Assembly: GCA_937894085.1 (NCBI GenBank)
Contig: CALCSG010000019.1
Span: 1-49,928 of the forward strand
Origin: an uncultured Gammaproteobacteria bacterium
GTDB lineage: Bacteria; Pseudomonadota; Gammaproteobacteria; GCA-001735895
Direction of reading: 5' to 3'
DNA length: 49,928 bases
The position numbers were made by a program, and so were the translations under genes. Positions within the stretch are counted from its first letter, which is position 1, and every line of letters starts with the position of its first letter. The notes below the pieces were generated by a model. It had not been told where the DNA came from. It saw nothing but the letters and a program-made list of their open reading frames with translations, and did no database searches. This document shows, one piece after another, positions 1-8,783 of this stretch.

Positions 1-578
1 TCATGAAGTATGGCTTTAACCGGTTACCGATTTACCGCGGAAATATTACCAATATCAAGAGCATCCTGACTATTGATTCATGGGATTTAATGAATCCTGA
101 TATCATGGAAAAACCAGCTAAAGAATATATGAATTCTGTGCTGTTCATTTCACCTAAGCAGACTATTGATCAGGCCCTTCCCCAGTTACAGGCCCGGGAA
201 GATCATATGGCAGTTGTAGTAGATGAATTTGGCTCAGCGGTGGGTATTCTCACGATGGAAGATGTTTTTGAAGAAGTGGTTGGTGAAATTGATGTCGGCT
301 ATGACTTCGATGAATACAATCCAAGACAGCGAACTTACATTGAACACGAGAGTGAGAGTATTCACTTAATGAGTGGTAGAACGCCAATCTCCGAAGTTAA
401 TGATCTGCTGTATGCACATTTTCCAGCTGAAGAGGCACATACCATAGGTGGATTGATCGGCAGTCGACTGCGACACATACCATCTATTGGTGATACCATT
501 GAAGAGCTGGGTTATTCACTGACAGTTCTTGATGCAGATGAACGTTCTGTTATTAAAGTTCGGGTAGAGCGTTTATAG
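1..578 (+). CDS. CorC/HlyC-type CBS domain protein, C-terminal part (cut by window edge)
   Basis: The reading frame is open from the left edge, so the N-terminus lies outside the window; the ATG at position 3 is probably internal. The visible 191 residues hold the end of a CBS pair (AVVVDEFGSAVGILTMEDV, then FEEVVGEI) followed by a CorC_HlyC domain with its typical THTIGG-like segment (AHTIGGLIGSRL). In full-length relatives these parts sit behind a DUF21/CNNM membrane domain, and the family is linked to magnesium/cobalt efflux or ion homeostasis. Two full-length paralogues follow at 1998-4561, so this is the first of three related genes. Family assignment is firm; the transported ion cannot be read from the sequence. 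Confidence 0.85.
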   Translation, partial: MKYGFNRLPIYRGNITNIKSILTIDSWDLMNPDIMEKPAKEYMNSVLFISPKQTIDQALPQLQAREDHMAVVVDEFGSAVGILTMEDVFEEVVGEIDVGYDFDEYNPRQRTYIEHESESIHLMSGRTPISEVNDLLYAHFPAEEAHTIGGLIGSRLRHIPSIGDTIEELGYSLTVLDADERSVIKVRVERL

Positions 579-919
579 TTACAGGCTGACAGCCCTCCCC
601 TCCTTAACGGGCTGACAAAATGCAACATCTGGCTAATAGTTCTCACGCTAGCAGAAACTATTAAGAAGGATGTTTGCGTTTAAAATTTTAAGTCAGTACT
701 CATTTAACAGCTCAGGTGTGTCTCAACGAATTTTCAAAATGGGTATAGCACAGTTGAACCATCACAAGTCAGGTCGATGTAGCAATTTTTTCTGGCTTAT
801 AAACATTTATCTTATAAAATAAATGCCGTGACTAAATCGTTTGAAATTAATAACCATAAATCAATGACTTACTGATATGTTTTATGTAATTATTAGTCCA
901 TCATTAACTCTCTCACTGT
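579..919. other. Intergenic stretch without recognised gene
   Basis: This 341-base AT-rich gap lies between the CorC-type gene and apaH. A short inverted repeat (AATAGTT ... AACTATT near 636-662) could form a weak hairpin, but no T-run follows it and no convincing coding frame is present. The gap may hold the apaH promoter; I cannot place one with confidence. Confidence 0.4.
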
Positions 920-1846
920 ATGAATACAAAGCAACAATTACAATCATTTGAACAACTTCTGGATACGCTTGAGGATCTGATAGACGAGAAAGCCAGGTCA
1001 CCTGGTGAAAATCAGAAGATCAGCTTTGCGATTGGGGACGTTCAGGGTTGTTTTGATGAGCTCAGAATATTACTGGATAAAATTGAATTTGATCCTGACA
1101 AACATAATTTATGGTTTGCCGGTGATCTGGTAAATAGAGGGCCAAACTCACTTCAGGTTTTACGTTTTATTAAAGAGCTCGGTGATAGTGCAATTACAGT
1201 TCTGGGTAACCACGACTTACAGCTATTGGCAGCGTCTGAAGGCATTTTACAGCCTAAACAAAGGGATACTATTTCCGGTATGCTGGAAGCGCCTGATATT
1301 AGTGAATTACTTGTTTGGCTGAGAAATCAACCCTTATTGCATTACGATAAATCGCTGGATTACGCAATGGTTCATGCCGGCATTTATCCAAAATGGGATC
1401 TGCAACAGGCTCAGGCCTGTGCACTCGAACTGGAGACGGTGTTGCAGGGTGAACACTATCGGGATTTTCTCGAACAGCTATCGAACTGGAATAAACCTAA
1501 AAAATGGAAACCCGGTTTACAGGGTATGGAGCGATTATGTTTCATCAATAACTGCTTTACGGAAATGCGTTATTGTGATGATAAAGGCAGAATTCATTTG
1601 AATGTAGGGAGCAAAGAAGCGCTAAAAAAAGGCTATATTCCCTGGTACGAAGCACCTAAACGGGCACTCAGGAAAACCCCTATAATTTTTGGTCACTGGG
1701 CTTCTTTATCTCCACAAAAGATTAAATCTAAATTTATTTTTTCGCTCGATAATGGCTGCGTTCATGGGGGTAAATTAACCGCCATAAGTTTGCAGGATAA
1801 AAGCTATGTGAGTGTGCGTTGCCTGGATGCCAAAGCCTATACTTAA
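920..1846 (+). CDS. apaH: Symmetrical bis(5'-nucleosyl)-tetraphosphatase ApaH
   Basis: Cytoplasmic hydrolase that splits Ap4A into two ADP; Ap4A is a stress nucleotide and a source of RNA caps. The calcineurin-like phosphoesterase signature is complete: AIGDVQG (about residues 37-43), GDLVNRG (68-74) and GNHD (96-99), followed by the ApaH-typical His segments HAGIYP and FGHWAS. The protein has 308 residues against about 270-280 in E. coli; the excess is an N-terminal extension of about 34 residues before the first beta strand. No good Shine-Dalgarno precedes the ATG at 920 and no other ATG lies before the catalytic core, so the start is moderately certain. It is not in its common ksgA-apaG context. 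Confidence 0.93.
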   Translation: MNTKQQLQSFEQLLDTLEDLIDEKARSPGENQKISFAIGDVQGCFDELRILLDKIEFDPDKHNLWFAGDLVNRGPNSLQVLRFIKELGDSAITVLGNHDLQLLAASEGILQPKQRDTISGMLEAPDISELLVWLRNQPLLHYDKSLDYAMVHAGIYPKWDLQQAQACALELETVLQGEHYRDFLEQLSNWNKPKKWKPGLQGMERLCFINNCFTEMRYCDDKGRIHLNVGSKEALKKGYIPWYEAPKRALRKTPIIFGHWASLSPQKIKSKFIFSLDNGCVHGGKLTAISLQDKSYVSVRCLDAKAYT

Positions 1847-1997
1847 GGTTGAATAATAATTTAGAAATCTAACCATATTTATGCAAATTTACAATATCAC
1901 ACTACATTTACATTCCTTTTGTCGCACTTTATAAGGTTTTTCTATATAACAACTGATAAAATAAACAGTCTTATCAACTACACTAGGCAACTATATC

Positions 1998-3323
1998 GTG
2001 GATCTGGCATTTTGGCTGGAATTAGCACTCTTTATTATCCTGCTCCTGTTTTCGGGATTTTTTTCCAGCTCTGAAACATCAATGTTTTCATTGAACCATA
2101 TTCATCTGGAAAAGATGCGTAAGGATGGTAACCCCAGGATAACTCTCATTGAAAAGATGCTCAACGAACCCCGCAGGCTAATTGTTACGATTCTAATCGG
2201 AAATGAATTTGTAAATGTTGCCGCCTCGGTACTTTCCGCAGCAATGATTATCGAGTTGATGGGAGAAGGCAACGAACTGATCAACATTTTTGTTATGGTC
2301 CCTATTCTGCTGATCTTTGGCGAGATAACACCAAAGACTCTGGCTATAAAAAATAATATCGCCTTTGCCACAATAGAAAGCGGGCCAATAAATTTTTTTG
2401 CCAAGTTAATAACCCCTATCCGTTGGGTTGTAAGAATAGTTTCAGAGTTTTTTATTACGCTGATTATCGGCAAAGAAATTTCACAGGGTAATATCATTAC
2501 CGAAGATATGGTACGCACACTGGTTCAGGATGCTGTTGGCAAAGGAGCACTGGATAGTGATGAAGCAGAGTATATTCACCATATTTTTGAATTCGGTAAC
2601 AAGCAATTGGCAGAGATACTGACACCCAGAGCAGATATTACCTTTATCTCTTATGATGACCCTTTACCCAAAATTCTCTCAGTTTTACGCGAGACACGTC
2701 AATCTCGAATCCCCGTCTTTGGTGAACACCGTGATGATATTGTAGGTATATTACATGCTCGTGATCTACTCGAGATAGACATAAAAGATTTAGAAAAAAA
2801 TCCAGGCTTATTGGTCAAAATATTGAGAGAACCTTATTTTGTGCCAGAGTCCAAGCAGGCACTGGAACTGTTCGATACTTTTAAGGAAAGAAAGCTTTCG
2901 TTTGCACTTACTGTTGATGAGTATGGAGGTGTTACAGGTCTTGTTACAATGGAAGATCTGCTTGAATGCATTTTCGGAGAAATACACAGCCCGTCAGATA
3001 TCACAGAACAGTTCGAAGTCAAAAAAATTGATGATGATAACTATTTGATTGACGGTAGTATGCTGTTAATTAATTTCGATAAGGAATTTCATGTTAATTT
3101 GCAAAAAGGAGACGTGGAAACTATTGGTGGTCTGATATTAAATAAATTTGGTGAGTTACCCGCAGTAGGTGATGAAATGATTACTGAAGGCTTCAAGTTC
3201 ACTATTACAAGTATAATACAAAACAGAGTTGCAGCACTTCAGTTGGTAAAGGAATCAATTAATGAAACAGTTCAGGATGAAACTCCAGCACCGCCTGTAA
3301 CATCTGAAGAGCAGAAACTATAA
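1998..3323 (+). CDS. CNNM/CorC-family membrane protein with CBS pair (first tandem copy)
   Basis: A 441-residue inner-membrane protein with a GTG start. Order of parts: a DUF21/CNNM transmembrane domain (about residues 1-190, beginning with a hydrophobic segment and the SGFFSSSET motif), a CBS pair (about 205-330, with VDEYGGVTGLVTMEDL), then a C-terminal CorC_HlyC domain (VETIGGLILNKFGE). Members are implicated in magnesium/cobalt efflux or sodium-dependent magnesium transport. The stop codon overlaps the next paralogue's start in TAATG, so the two are almost certainly translated together and may form a hetero-oligomer. The acidic, Pro-rich tail after about residue 415 is variable in the family. 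Confidence 0.9.
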   Translation: MDLAFWLELALFIILLLFSGFFSSSETSMFSLNHIHLEKMRKDGNPRITLIEKMLNEPRRLIVTILIGNEFVNVAASVLSAAMIIELMGEGNELINIFVMVPILLIFGEITPKTLAIKNNIAFATIESGPINFFAKLITPIRWVVRIVSEFFITLIIGKEISQGNIITEDMVRTLVQDAVGKGALDSDEAEYIHHIFEFGNKQLAEILTPRADITFISYDDPLPKILSVLRETRQSRIPVFGEHRDDIVGILHARDLLEIDIKDLEKNPGLLVKILREPYFVPESKQALELFDTFKERKLSFALTVDEYGGVTGLVTMEDLLECIFGEIHSPSDITEQFEVKKIDDDNYLIDGSMLLINFDKEFHVNLQKGDVETIGGLILNKFGELPAVGDEMITEGFKFTITSIIQNRVAALQLVKESINETVQDETPAPPVTSEEQKL

Positions 3324-4561
3324 TGGATATTATAACTACCATTTTAATCATAATTTTATGTTTACTGCTGGAAGGTTTTTTCTCGGGTTCCGAGATTGGT
3401 GTTATTAGCGCAGATCAAATAAAACTTCGCCACCGTGCTGCAAAGGGTTCCAAAGGTGCAAAACTTGCATTAAAGATGCTGGAAAAGCCAGAATGGTTAT
3501 TGTCTGTTACACTGGTTGGAACAAATATTTCAGTCGTCACAAACACCACTATGGTGACAGCTTTAATGATACATTTGTTCGGAGAAAATGGTAGCTGGAT
3601 GGCAGTAGCAGTTGCAGCACCTCTCATCTGGATCTTTGGCGAAATTGTTCCCAAGAGTATATTCCAGCAAAAATCGGATGTCCTAACACCCTATATTATT
3701 TTTATTCTACGTTTTTTCTCCTATTTATTTTACCCGATACTCATGGTATTTAGCTATATGACCTATCTACTGGCGAAATTAGCAGGTGGAAATGAAAAAA
3801 ATCCATTTACCCTAAGGGAAGAGATCGTAACCATGTTACAGATGTCTGCATCCTCGAAAGATGGAGATATTCATGATGTTGAGCAGAATATGATTCGACG
3901 CATGTTCAATTTTACTGAAACTACCGTTAATGATGTGATGCTGCCATTGATTGAAGTTAATGCGGTGGGGAAAAACATCAGCTGCGCAGAGGCAAAACGT
4001 TTCTCTACAGAATGTTCTCATGTCAGGTTGCCTGTTTATGATGAAAGGATCGATCGAATCATTGGTGTTTTGAATGTGCTGGAGCTTTTGGGAATAGATC
4101 CACAACAACCTATCAATGACTTCGTTCGACCAGCATATTACGTGACTAAAGGCAAAAGCATTAAGGATCTTATGGTTGAAATGCAAAAGGAAAAAACCGT
4201 TATAGCCATCGTTGTAGATGAATATGGAGGTGCCCAGGGCATAGTTACCATAGAGGATATTATGGAAGAGGTGGTGGAAGATATTGAGGATGAGTACGAT
4301 AGTTATAAAGAGAATGGCCAGTGGATACGACGTCAGGGTGATAACGACTATATTGTAAATGCTCGAATTCCACTCGTTGAGCTCTGTGATAAACTTCAGA
4401 TAGAACTGCCTGCAGGGAAGTATATTACCCTCGCCGGGATGATTATTAACAAAACACACTCGGTTCCCGAAAAAGGAGCCATCATAAAGGTAAATGGAAT
4501 ATCTCTGGTAGTACACCGTAGTACAGCACGGGCAGTTCTGGAAGTTCGTATTCACTGGTAA
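3323..4561 (+). CDS. CNNM/CorC-family membrane protein with CBS pair (second tandem copy)
   Basis: A 412-residue paralogue of the preceding gene, starting inside its stop codon (TAATG). It has the DUF21/CNNM membrane domain (residues 1 to about 185, with [15 protein letters not shown] and the conserved IFGEIVPKS motif), the CBS pair (about 200-320, [17 protein letters not shown]) and the C-terminal CorC_HlyC domain ([15 protein letters not shown]). The transport role in divalent cation homeostasis is inferred from the family. Translational coupling and similar architecture argue for a joint complex. The gene ends 58 bases before the convergent apgM gene, with no clear terminator between them. 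Confidence 0.9.
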   Translation: MDIITTILIIILCLLLEGFFSGSEIGVISADQIKLRHRAAKGSKGAKLALKMLEKPEWLLSVTLVGTNISVVTNTTMVTALMIHLFGENGSWMAVAVAAPLIWIFGEIVPKSIFQQKSDVLTPYIIFILRFFSYLFYPILMVFSYMTYLLAKLAGGNEKNPFTLREEIVTMLQMSASSKDGDIHDVEQNMIRRMFNFTETTVNDVMLPLIEVNAVGKNISCAEAKRFSTECSHVRLPVYDERIDRIIGVLNVLELLGIDPQQPINDFVRPAYYVTKGKSIKDLMVEMQKEKTVIAIVVDEYGGAQGIVTIEDIMEEVVEDIEDEYDSYKENGQWIRRQGDNDYIVNARIPLVELCDKLQIELPAGKYITLAGMIINKTHSVPEKGAIIKVNGISLVVHRSTARAVLEVRIHW

Positions 4562-4619
4562 CTTTAGCCTGAACCTGTGATTTCATGTCGGAAAATAGCG
4601 CCGCTTAAGCTATGGGGAT

Positions 4620-5870
4620 TCAGGCATCCAGGAAAGTTGCATCATAAGGATTGTAATTTGGTAGCCTGCCCATATGGTCGAGCAAACTGAAAAATAAGCC
4701 ACTTGCTCTGATTCTACCCATACCACCCTGACTGCAACCAGTTTCGGAAAAATGCTGTATCGAATCAACCCTGCAACCCGGTGCATATAACAGACTGGGA
4801 ACAGGGTCACCACAGTGATTGCCAGTATTTGAGTCAGTACTGTGATCTGCGGATATTGCTATGACCAGATTATCTGCCGCAATCACTTCCATCGCTTTAT
4901 CGATAACTTCAAGATAATCACATTTTCCCTGAGCATCCTGACTGTGCGAAAAAATATCCGTGGCCTTGATATGTAGATACACTAAATCATGTTTTTCCAG
5001 CGCTTCATTCACAGCTTTAAACTTGGCTGATAAATCTGTGTCAGCCGTTGCTGTAAACCCGGGGTTTTCAATTACCTCAAATCCTAATAATCGAGCTAAA
5101 CCATGTAATGTACGCTCACCACTGATTACCGCAGTTCTTAGCCCTAGTCGATTCAACAGGTTTTCTGGATTAAAAGCCAAACCTGCTCCACGTGTGAGTA
5201 GAGCATTTGCCGGCAATCTGGCGCTCTTATTGAGAGTATGTATTTTTAAACGAGCGTGTGATATTTGCGTAAAGCGGTTTAAAGCCTTTGCGGTTTTGTG
5301 AGCCATTGTATTTGACGCATCCAGTGCATGGCAGGTTAAAATCTTGAAATTATCATTTAAATGACAGGGATCGGTATTACTGATATCGGGTGATAAATTT
5401 TCTCCTCTCAAACGAACCACAGCCCGATGATGAGTTGCTGCATACACGCAGGCGATTATACCTTCACCACAATCTATATCCTGTAAAGCTTCAGCTAATT
5501 CCCGAGTTCCCCTGGTAATTCTCCCGGCTCGACGATCCAGGATAGTTTCTCCATCATCATGTACTGTTGCAAAATTAGCTCTTAATAAAACATCGCCCGA
5601 ACGCATATCAACTCCCACGCCGGCAGCTTCAACTGGACCACGAGTCAGCTTTAATAAATCTTTTCGTGTTACACCCATCAGTGCAGCTGATCCGGTATGA
5701 GTATCGACAGGAAATCCTGCGCTCAAAGGGTCAATCAGTCCGCAACTGCCCTTAGCAAGCAATTTATCCATAACGGGCGTATTGGCAGCCTGTAAAGGTG
5801 TCTGATTATTCAGAGCAATAACGGGTCGATCACCTAAACCATCAAGAATAATCATCAAACCTTTATACAA
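4620..5870 (-). CDS. apgM: Cofactor-independent phosphoglycerate mutase, archaeal ApgM type
   Basis: Interconverts 3- and 2-phosphoglycerate without 2,3-bisphosphoglycerate cofactor. It is an alkaline-phosphatase-superfamily enzyme of 416 residues, close to the family's usual 400-420. Visible marks: metal-binding Asp in MIILDGLGDRP (residues 6-16), the QAANTPVMD segment, the probable phospho-accepting Ser61 in HTGSAALMG, and the C-terminal metal ligands in ISADHSTD plus HCGDPVPSLLY. This branch is typical of archaea and patchy in bacteria. It is the last gene of the phosphate operon, 14 bases after the 2-phosphoglycerate kinase-like gene, which suggests that it supplies or drains 2-phosphoglycerate under phosphate limitation. 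The enzyme family is firm; the physiological role is inference. Confidence 0.88.
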   Translation of the reverse strand: MYKGLMIILDGLGDRPVIALNNQTPLQAANTPVMDKLLAKGSCGLIDPLSAGFPVDTHTGSAALMGVTRKDLLKLTRGPVEAAGVGVDMRSGDVLLRANFATVHDDGETILDRRAGRITRGTRELAEALQDIDCGEGIIACVYAATHHRAVVRLRGENLSPDISNTDPCHLNDNFKILTCHALDASNTMAHKTAKALNRFTQISHARLKIHTLNKSARLPANALLTRGAGLAFNPENLLNRLGLRTAVISGERTLHGLARLLGFEVIENPGFTATADTDLSAKFKAVNEALEKHDLVYLHIKATDIFSHSQDAQGKCDYLEVIDKAMEVIAADNLVIAISADHSTDSNTGNHCGDPVPSLLYAPGCRVDSIQHFSETGCSQGGMGRIRASGLFFSLLDHMGRLPNYNPYDATFLDA

Positions 5871-5884
5871 AATTTTTAATCCTT

Positions 5885-7108
5885 TTATTTATCACACAAA
5901 TTTAAGCTCAAATGCCGGTCACCGAAAACTTCTGATGCAGTAGCTGAATAATTTCTCGAAATTTCTTTCATGATAATTTTCATGATTTCGCGCAAGGTTG
6001 CTTCTTTATCCATATTCTCCACAATAGCCACATCTGCCTGATCGGCTTCATTCAACAAGTGCTCCTGTAATCTCCAGATATCCTGGAAAGTAGCTGGCTG
6101 CTTTATAGAAGAGCGTTCTGGAACCAGTAAATGTCTTCCTTTAATACGTTTCTTAAGTTCCTTTTGTTTTAGTACCGCCAGCATGATGTGTACAACCACA
6201 GCCGGGCTGTCAGCAGGAACCATTTTTAATAAAGAGGGTTCAATATGTACCCCTTCAAGTAATAAAGAAATTCTCTCTTTTACCGCTCTTTGCATAACAG
6301 CTTCACAGGGAACCGATAATAAATCTGATTGCGTTTGATAACCCGCAATTAACAGGTTTACCTGATCTTCCGACGAAGCGGCCTGTGCAGCAGGCAGGGT
6401 TTGCCAGGCATTAAAAGATGATTCATGTAATACAGGTAATAAACGTTTTGGAATCATCATGCGCATTACTTCGCGCAACAAATCGGTGGATTGCGTCCTG
6501 ACTATATCAAGTCGACTAGCCAAAGCCGTCGAAATAGTACTTTTTCCACTGCCAGCCGTACCACCAATTAACAGAATTAACGGGCTGCCACTACGACAAA
6601 ATTTCACCCAGCTTAGATATCGATCAGCTATTTTTGTACCAAAACAGGAATCCTGATGTAGACATCGATAGGTAAGGTAACCCAGATGATTAACATGTAT
6701 TTTTTTCATTCCGGAATGAATCAGGTGGTTATACATTTTATGCACCACCTTACTGGTTTCCTCCGCAGTTAACCCTATTATTTCGAGGCGGCTGAAGTTT
6801 TCATTCGAATATGGGGTTAGTTGACCATCCAGATTTTCAACGTAAATGATAGGCGTTACGATTGCTGGAGACTGGTAATGTTCTGCTATGGCATGATAAT
6901 TCTGCTGTTCAAGCTTTTTAATCACCATCTCCCGTAATTGAAGAGAGCTGATTTCCTCGACATGACCAAGCTCCTGCCTTATTTCAGTGGCCAGATCATA
7001 AGCAAGTTTAAATGATAGCCCAGACTCATTAAGAGAGCGTGCAAGAATACCACGTAAAAAAGGAACGTGGTTTTTACTTTCAACATCAAATATGAGTGTT
7101 TTAGCCAT
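5885..7108 (-). CDS. ATP-cone domain 2-phosphoglycerate kinase-like protein
   Basis: A 407-residue protein beginning with ATP-cone-like sequence (about residues 3-90, and a second similar stretch at about 97-150). A P-loop kinase follows, with Walker A GTAGSGKST at 183-191 and a conserved QSTDLLREVMR segment. This order matches archaeal 2-phosphoglycerate kinases, which make 2,3-bisphosphoglycerate from 2-phosphoglycerate and ATP as a step toward cyclic 2,3-diphosphoglycerate. ATP-cones usually sense adenine nucleotides, so activity may be tuned by ATP. No cyclic diphosphoglycerate synthetase is seen nearby. The gene lies between pstB (54 bases upstream) and apgM (14 bases downstream) on the same strand. 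Substrate is inferred from family and from the neighbouring mutase. Confidence 0.8.
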   Translation of the reverse strand: MAKTLIFDVESKNHVPFLRGILARSLNESGLSFKLAYDLATEIRQELGHVEEISSLQLREMVIKKLEQQNYHAIAEHYQSPAIVTPIIYVENLDGQLTPYSNENFSRLEIIGLTAEETSKVVHKMYNHLIHSGMKKIHVNHLGYLTYRCLHQDSCFGTKIADRYLSWVKFCRSGSPLILLIGGTAGSGKSTISTALASRLDIVRTQSTDLLREVMRMMIPKRLLPVLHESSFNAWQTLPAAQAASSEDQVNLLIAGYQTQSDLLSVPCEAVMQRAVKERISLLLEGVHIEPSLLKMVPADSPAVVVHIMLAVLKQKELKKRIKGRHLLVPERSSIKQPATFQDIWRLQEHLLNEADQADVAIVENMDKEATLREIMKIIMKEISRNYSATASEVFGDRHLSLNLCDK

Positions 7109-7162
7109 CTAAGCAGTTAAGAAATTATGTTCAAAGAAATTAGATGGCTATATTAACACTAA

Positions 7163-7966
7163 TCAACCATAACGGCCTTCTATGTAATCAGCTGTTTCTT
7201 TATGTTTTGGGGTGACGAACAGTTCTGCGGTATCGGAATGCTCTACCACCTTACCCATCAACATAAAAATACACTCTTCACTGGCGCGTCTGGCCTGCGC
7301 CATATTGTGAGTCACCATCAAAATGGTATATTGTTCACGTAATTCCCAGATCAGTTCTTCAACCGCTGCGGTACCTTTAGGATCAAGTGCAGAACAGGGC
7401 TCATCCATCAACAGAACCTGAGGTTTAACCGGTAATAAACGCGCGATACACAATTTTTGCTGTTCTTCCAGAGACAGATCAGTTGCCTTTCGTTTTAAAC
7501 GGTCTTTTACTTTTTCCCACAGCAAAACCTGGCGTAAAGCCTGTTCAACAATATCGTTTTCATCATCCCTGCTATATTTCTGTTCACGGTTATGCAGTTT
7601 ATGGCCGTAAAGAATATTTTCGCGGATGGAAGTTGGCAAAGGATTAGGGCGCTGGAACACCATACCAATCTGTTTTCTAACCTGTACCAGTTCAACCTCA
7701 GGCGCATAGATATCATGCCCGAATACATCAATCGAACCATTGATTCGAACATAATCAAGTCGTTCATTGATACGGTTAACACTGCGTAAAAAAGTTGATT
7801 TTCCGCAACCGGAGGGGCCGATCAGAGAAGTGATACGCCCCTGCTTAATATCCAGATTTATATCAAAAAGAGCCTGAAAAGTACCATACCAGAGATTTAG
7901 ATTTGTGGTATGGATAGCCAACTCTGAGTTCGGTTCGTCTTGTATCTGTTGTGCTGTATTATTCAT
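7163..7966 (-). CDS. pstB: Phosphate ABC transporter ATPase PstB, copy 2 (degenerate signature motif)
   Basis: ATPase subunit of the Pst phosphate importer, 267 residues from the ATG at 7966. The frame runs on to 8023, but that would overlap copy 1, and the shorter start gives a length identical to copy 1. Walker A GPSGCGKST (50-58), Q-loop Gln105 in VFQRPNP, Walker B VLLMDEP (184-190) with the catalytic Glu, SALD D-loop and switch His220 in VTHNM are all normal. The ABC signature is not: LSLEEQ (164-169) replaces LSGGQ. It ends in the PstB-typical DYIEGRYG. Its defect is complementary to that of copy 1, so the two probably form an asymmetric heterodimer. Thirteen bases separate it from copy 1. 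Confidence 0.92.
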   Translation of the reverse strand: MNNTAQQIQDEPNSELAIHTTNLNLWYGTFQALFDINLDIKQGRITSLIGPSGCGKSTFLRSVNRINERLDYVRINGSIDVFGHDIYAPEVELVQVRKQIGMVFQRPNPLPTSIRENILYGHKLHNREQKYSRDDENDIVEQALRQVLLWEKVKDRLKRKATDLSLEEQQKLCIARLLPVKPQVLLMDEPCSALDPKGTAAVEELIWELREQYTILMVTHNMAQARRASEECIFMLMGKVVEHSDTAELFVTPKHKETADYIEGRYG

Positions 7967-7979
7967 TTTATAAAGTCCA

Positions 7980-8783
7980 TCAACCGAATCGGCCTTCAAT
8001 GTAATCAGTGGTGCGCTGGTCAATAACCTGTCCTGAAAACAGTGCGTCTGTTTCGCCTATTTCGACACACTGACCATCAAGAAAAAACGCCGTACGATCA
8101 GCCAATCTACGTGCCTGTTGCACCAGATTGGTAACCAGGATAATACTCATTTCCTGCTTTAACTCTTTTAGCACGTCTTCAATACGCATCGTCGTAACTG
8201 GATCAACCGCAATTGAAAATTCATCCAGCATCAGTAGTTTGGGCTCCTGCGAGAGAGCTCTGGCGATGGTTAAGCGTTGCTGCTGTCCGCCGGATAACAG
8301 GCTGCCTAAAGAATTGAGTCTATCTTTCACCTCATCCCATAATGCAGAACGGGTCAGGCAACGTTCGACGATAACATCTAACTCCGCCTTATCTGTAATC
8401 CCCCGTAAACGAGGTACAAATGCTACATTTTCATAAACTGTTAGTGGTAACCCGACGGGTAAAGGAAACACCACGCCAATCAGGTTGCGTAACGCATACA
8501 CGTTACGGACATCACGAATATTAATACCATCAAATGTAATATCGCCTTCAACCCGCATTTCTGGACTAAAGTCATTCATTCGATTTAGAGTCTTTAAAAA
8601 CGAGGTTTTACCGGCATTGGCTGGGCCAATAATGCCGAAAATCTCATGCTCCCTGACATCCAGAGTAATACCGGATATAGCCGTGGTAGAACCGTAATGG
8701 ATGCCAACATCGTTCACCTTAAGTTTAACGACAGGGTCCGACTCAGCAGATTGTTTCATTTCAGTTTGCGTACTAGTTACCAT
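7980..8783 (-). CDS. pstB: Phosphate ABC transporter ATPase PstB, copy 1 (lacks Q-loop Gln and switch His)
   Basis: A PstB-family ATPase of 267 residues. It keeps Walker A GPANAGKT (53-60), a perfect signature LSGGQQQR (163-170) and Walker B LLMLDEF with Glu188. The Q-loop Gln is Pro (VFPLP, residue 106-107), the switch His is Asn219 (ILVTNLVQQA instead of VTHNMQQA), and the D-loop reads IAVD rather than SALD. These changes would impair hydrolysis at its own nucleotide site, while its signature can still serve the site of copy 2. The start overlaps the end of pstA by 7 bases, showing translational coupling. It ends in DYIEGRFG like copy 2, so the pair is likely an old duplication that specialised. 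Confidence 0.92.
   Translation of the reverse strand: MVTSTQTEMKQSAESDPVVKLKVNDVGIHYGSTTAISGITLDVREHEIFGIIGPANAGKTSFLKTLNRMNDFSPEMRVEGDITFDGINIRDVRNVYALRNLIGVVFPLPVGLPLTVYENVAFVPRLRGITDKAELDVIVERCLTRSALWDEVKDRLNSLGSLLSGGQQQRLTIARALSQEPKLLMLDEFSIAVDPVTTMRIEDVLKELKQEMSIILVTNLVQQARRLADRTAFFLDGQCVEIGETDALFSGQVIDQRTTDYIEGRFG

Noticed and set aside
3836-4555. 239-codon open frame on the minus strand
   Set aside because: It lies wholly antisense to the second CNNM/CorC gene, whose domains are clear, and its translation has no recognisable motif.
7967-8023. N-terminal extension of pstB copy 2 up to 8023
   Set aside because: It would overlap the end of pstB copy 1 and adds residues without family similarity; the ATG at 7966 gives a normal PstB length.
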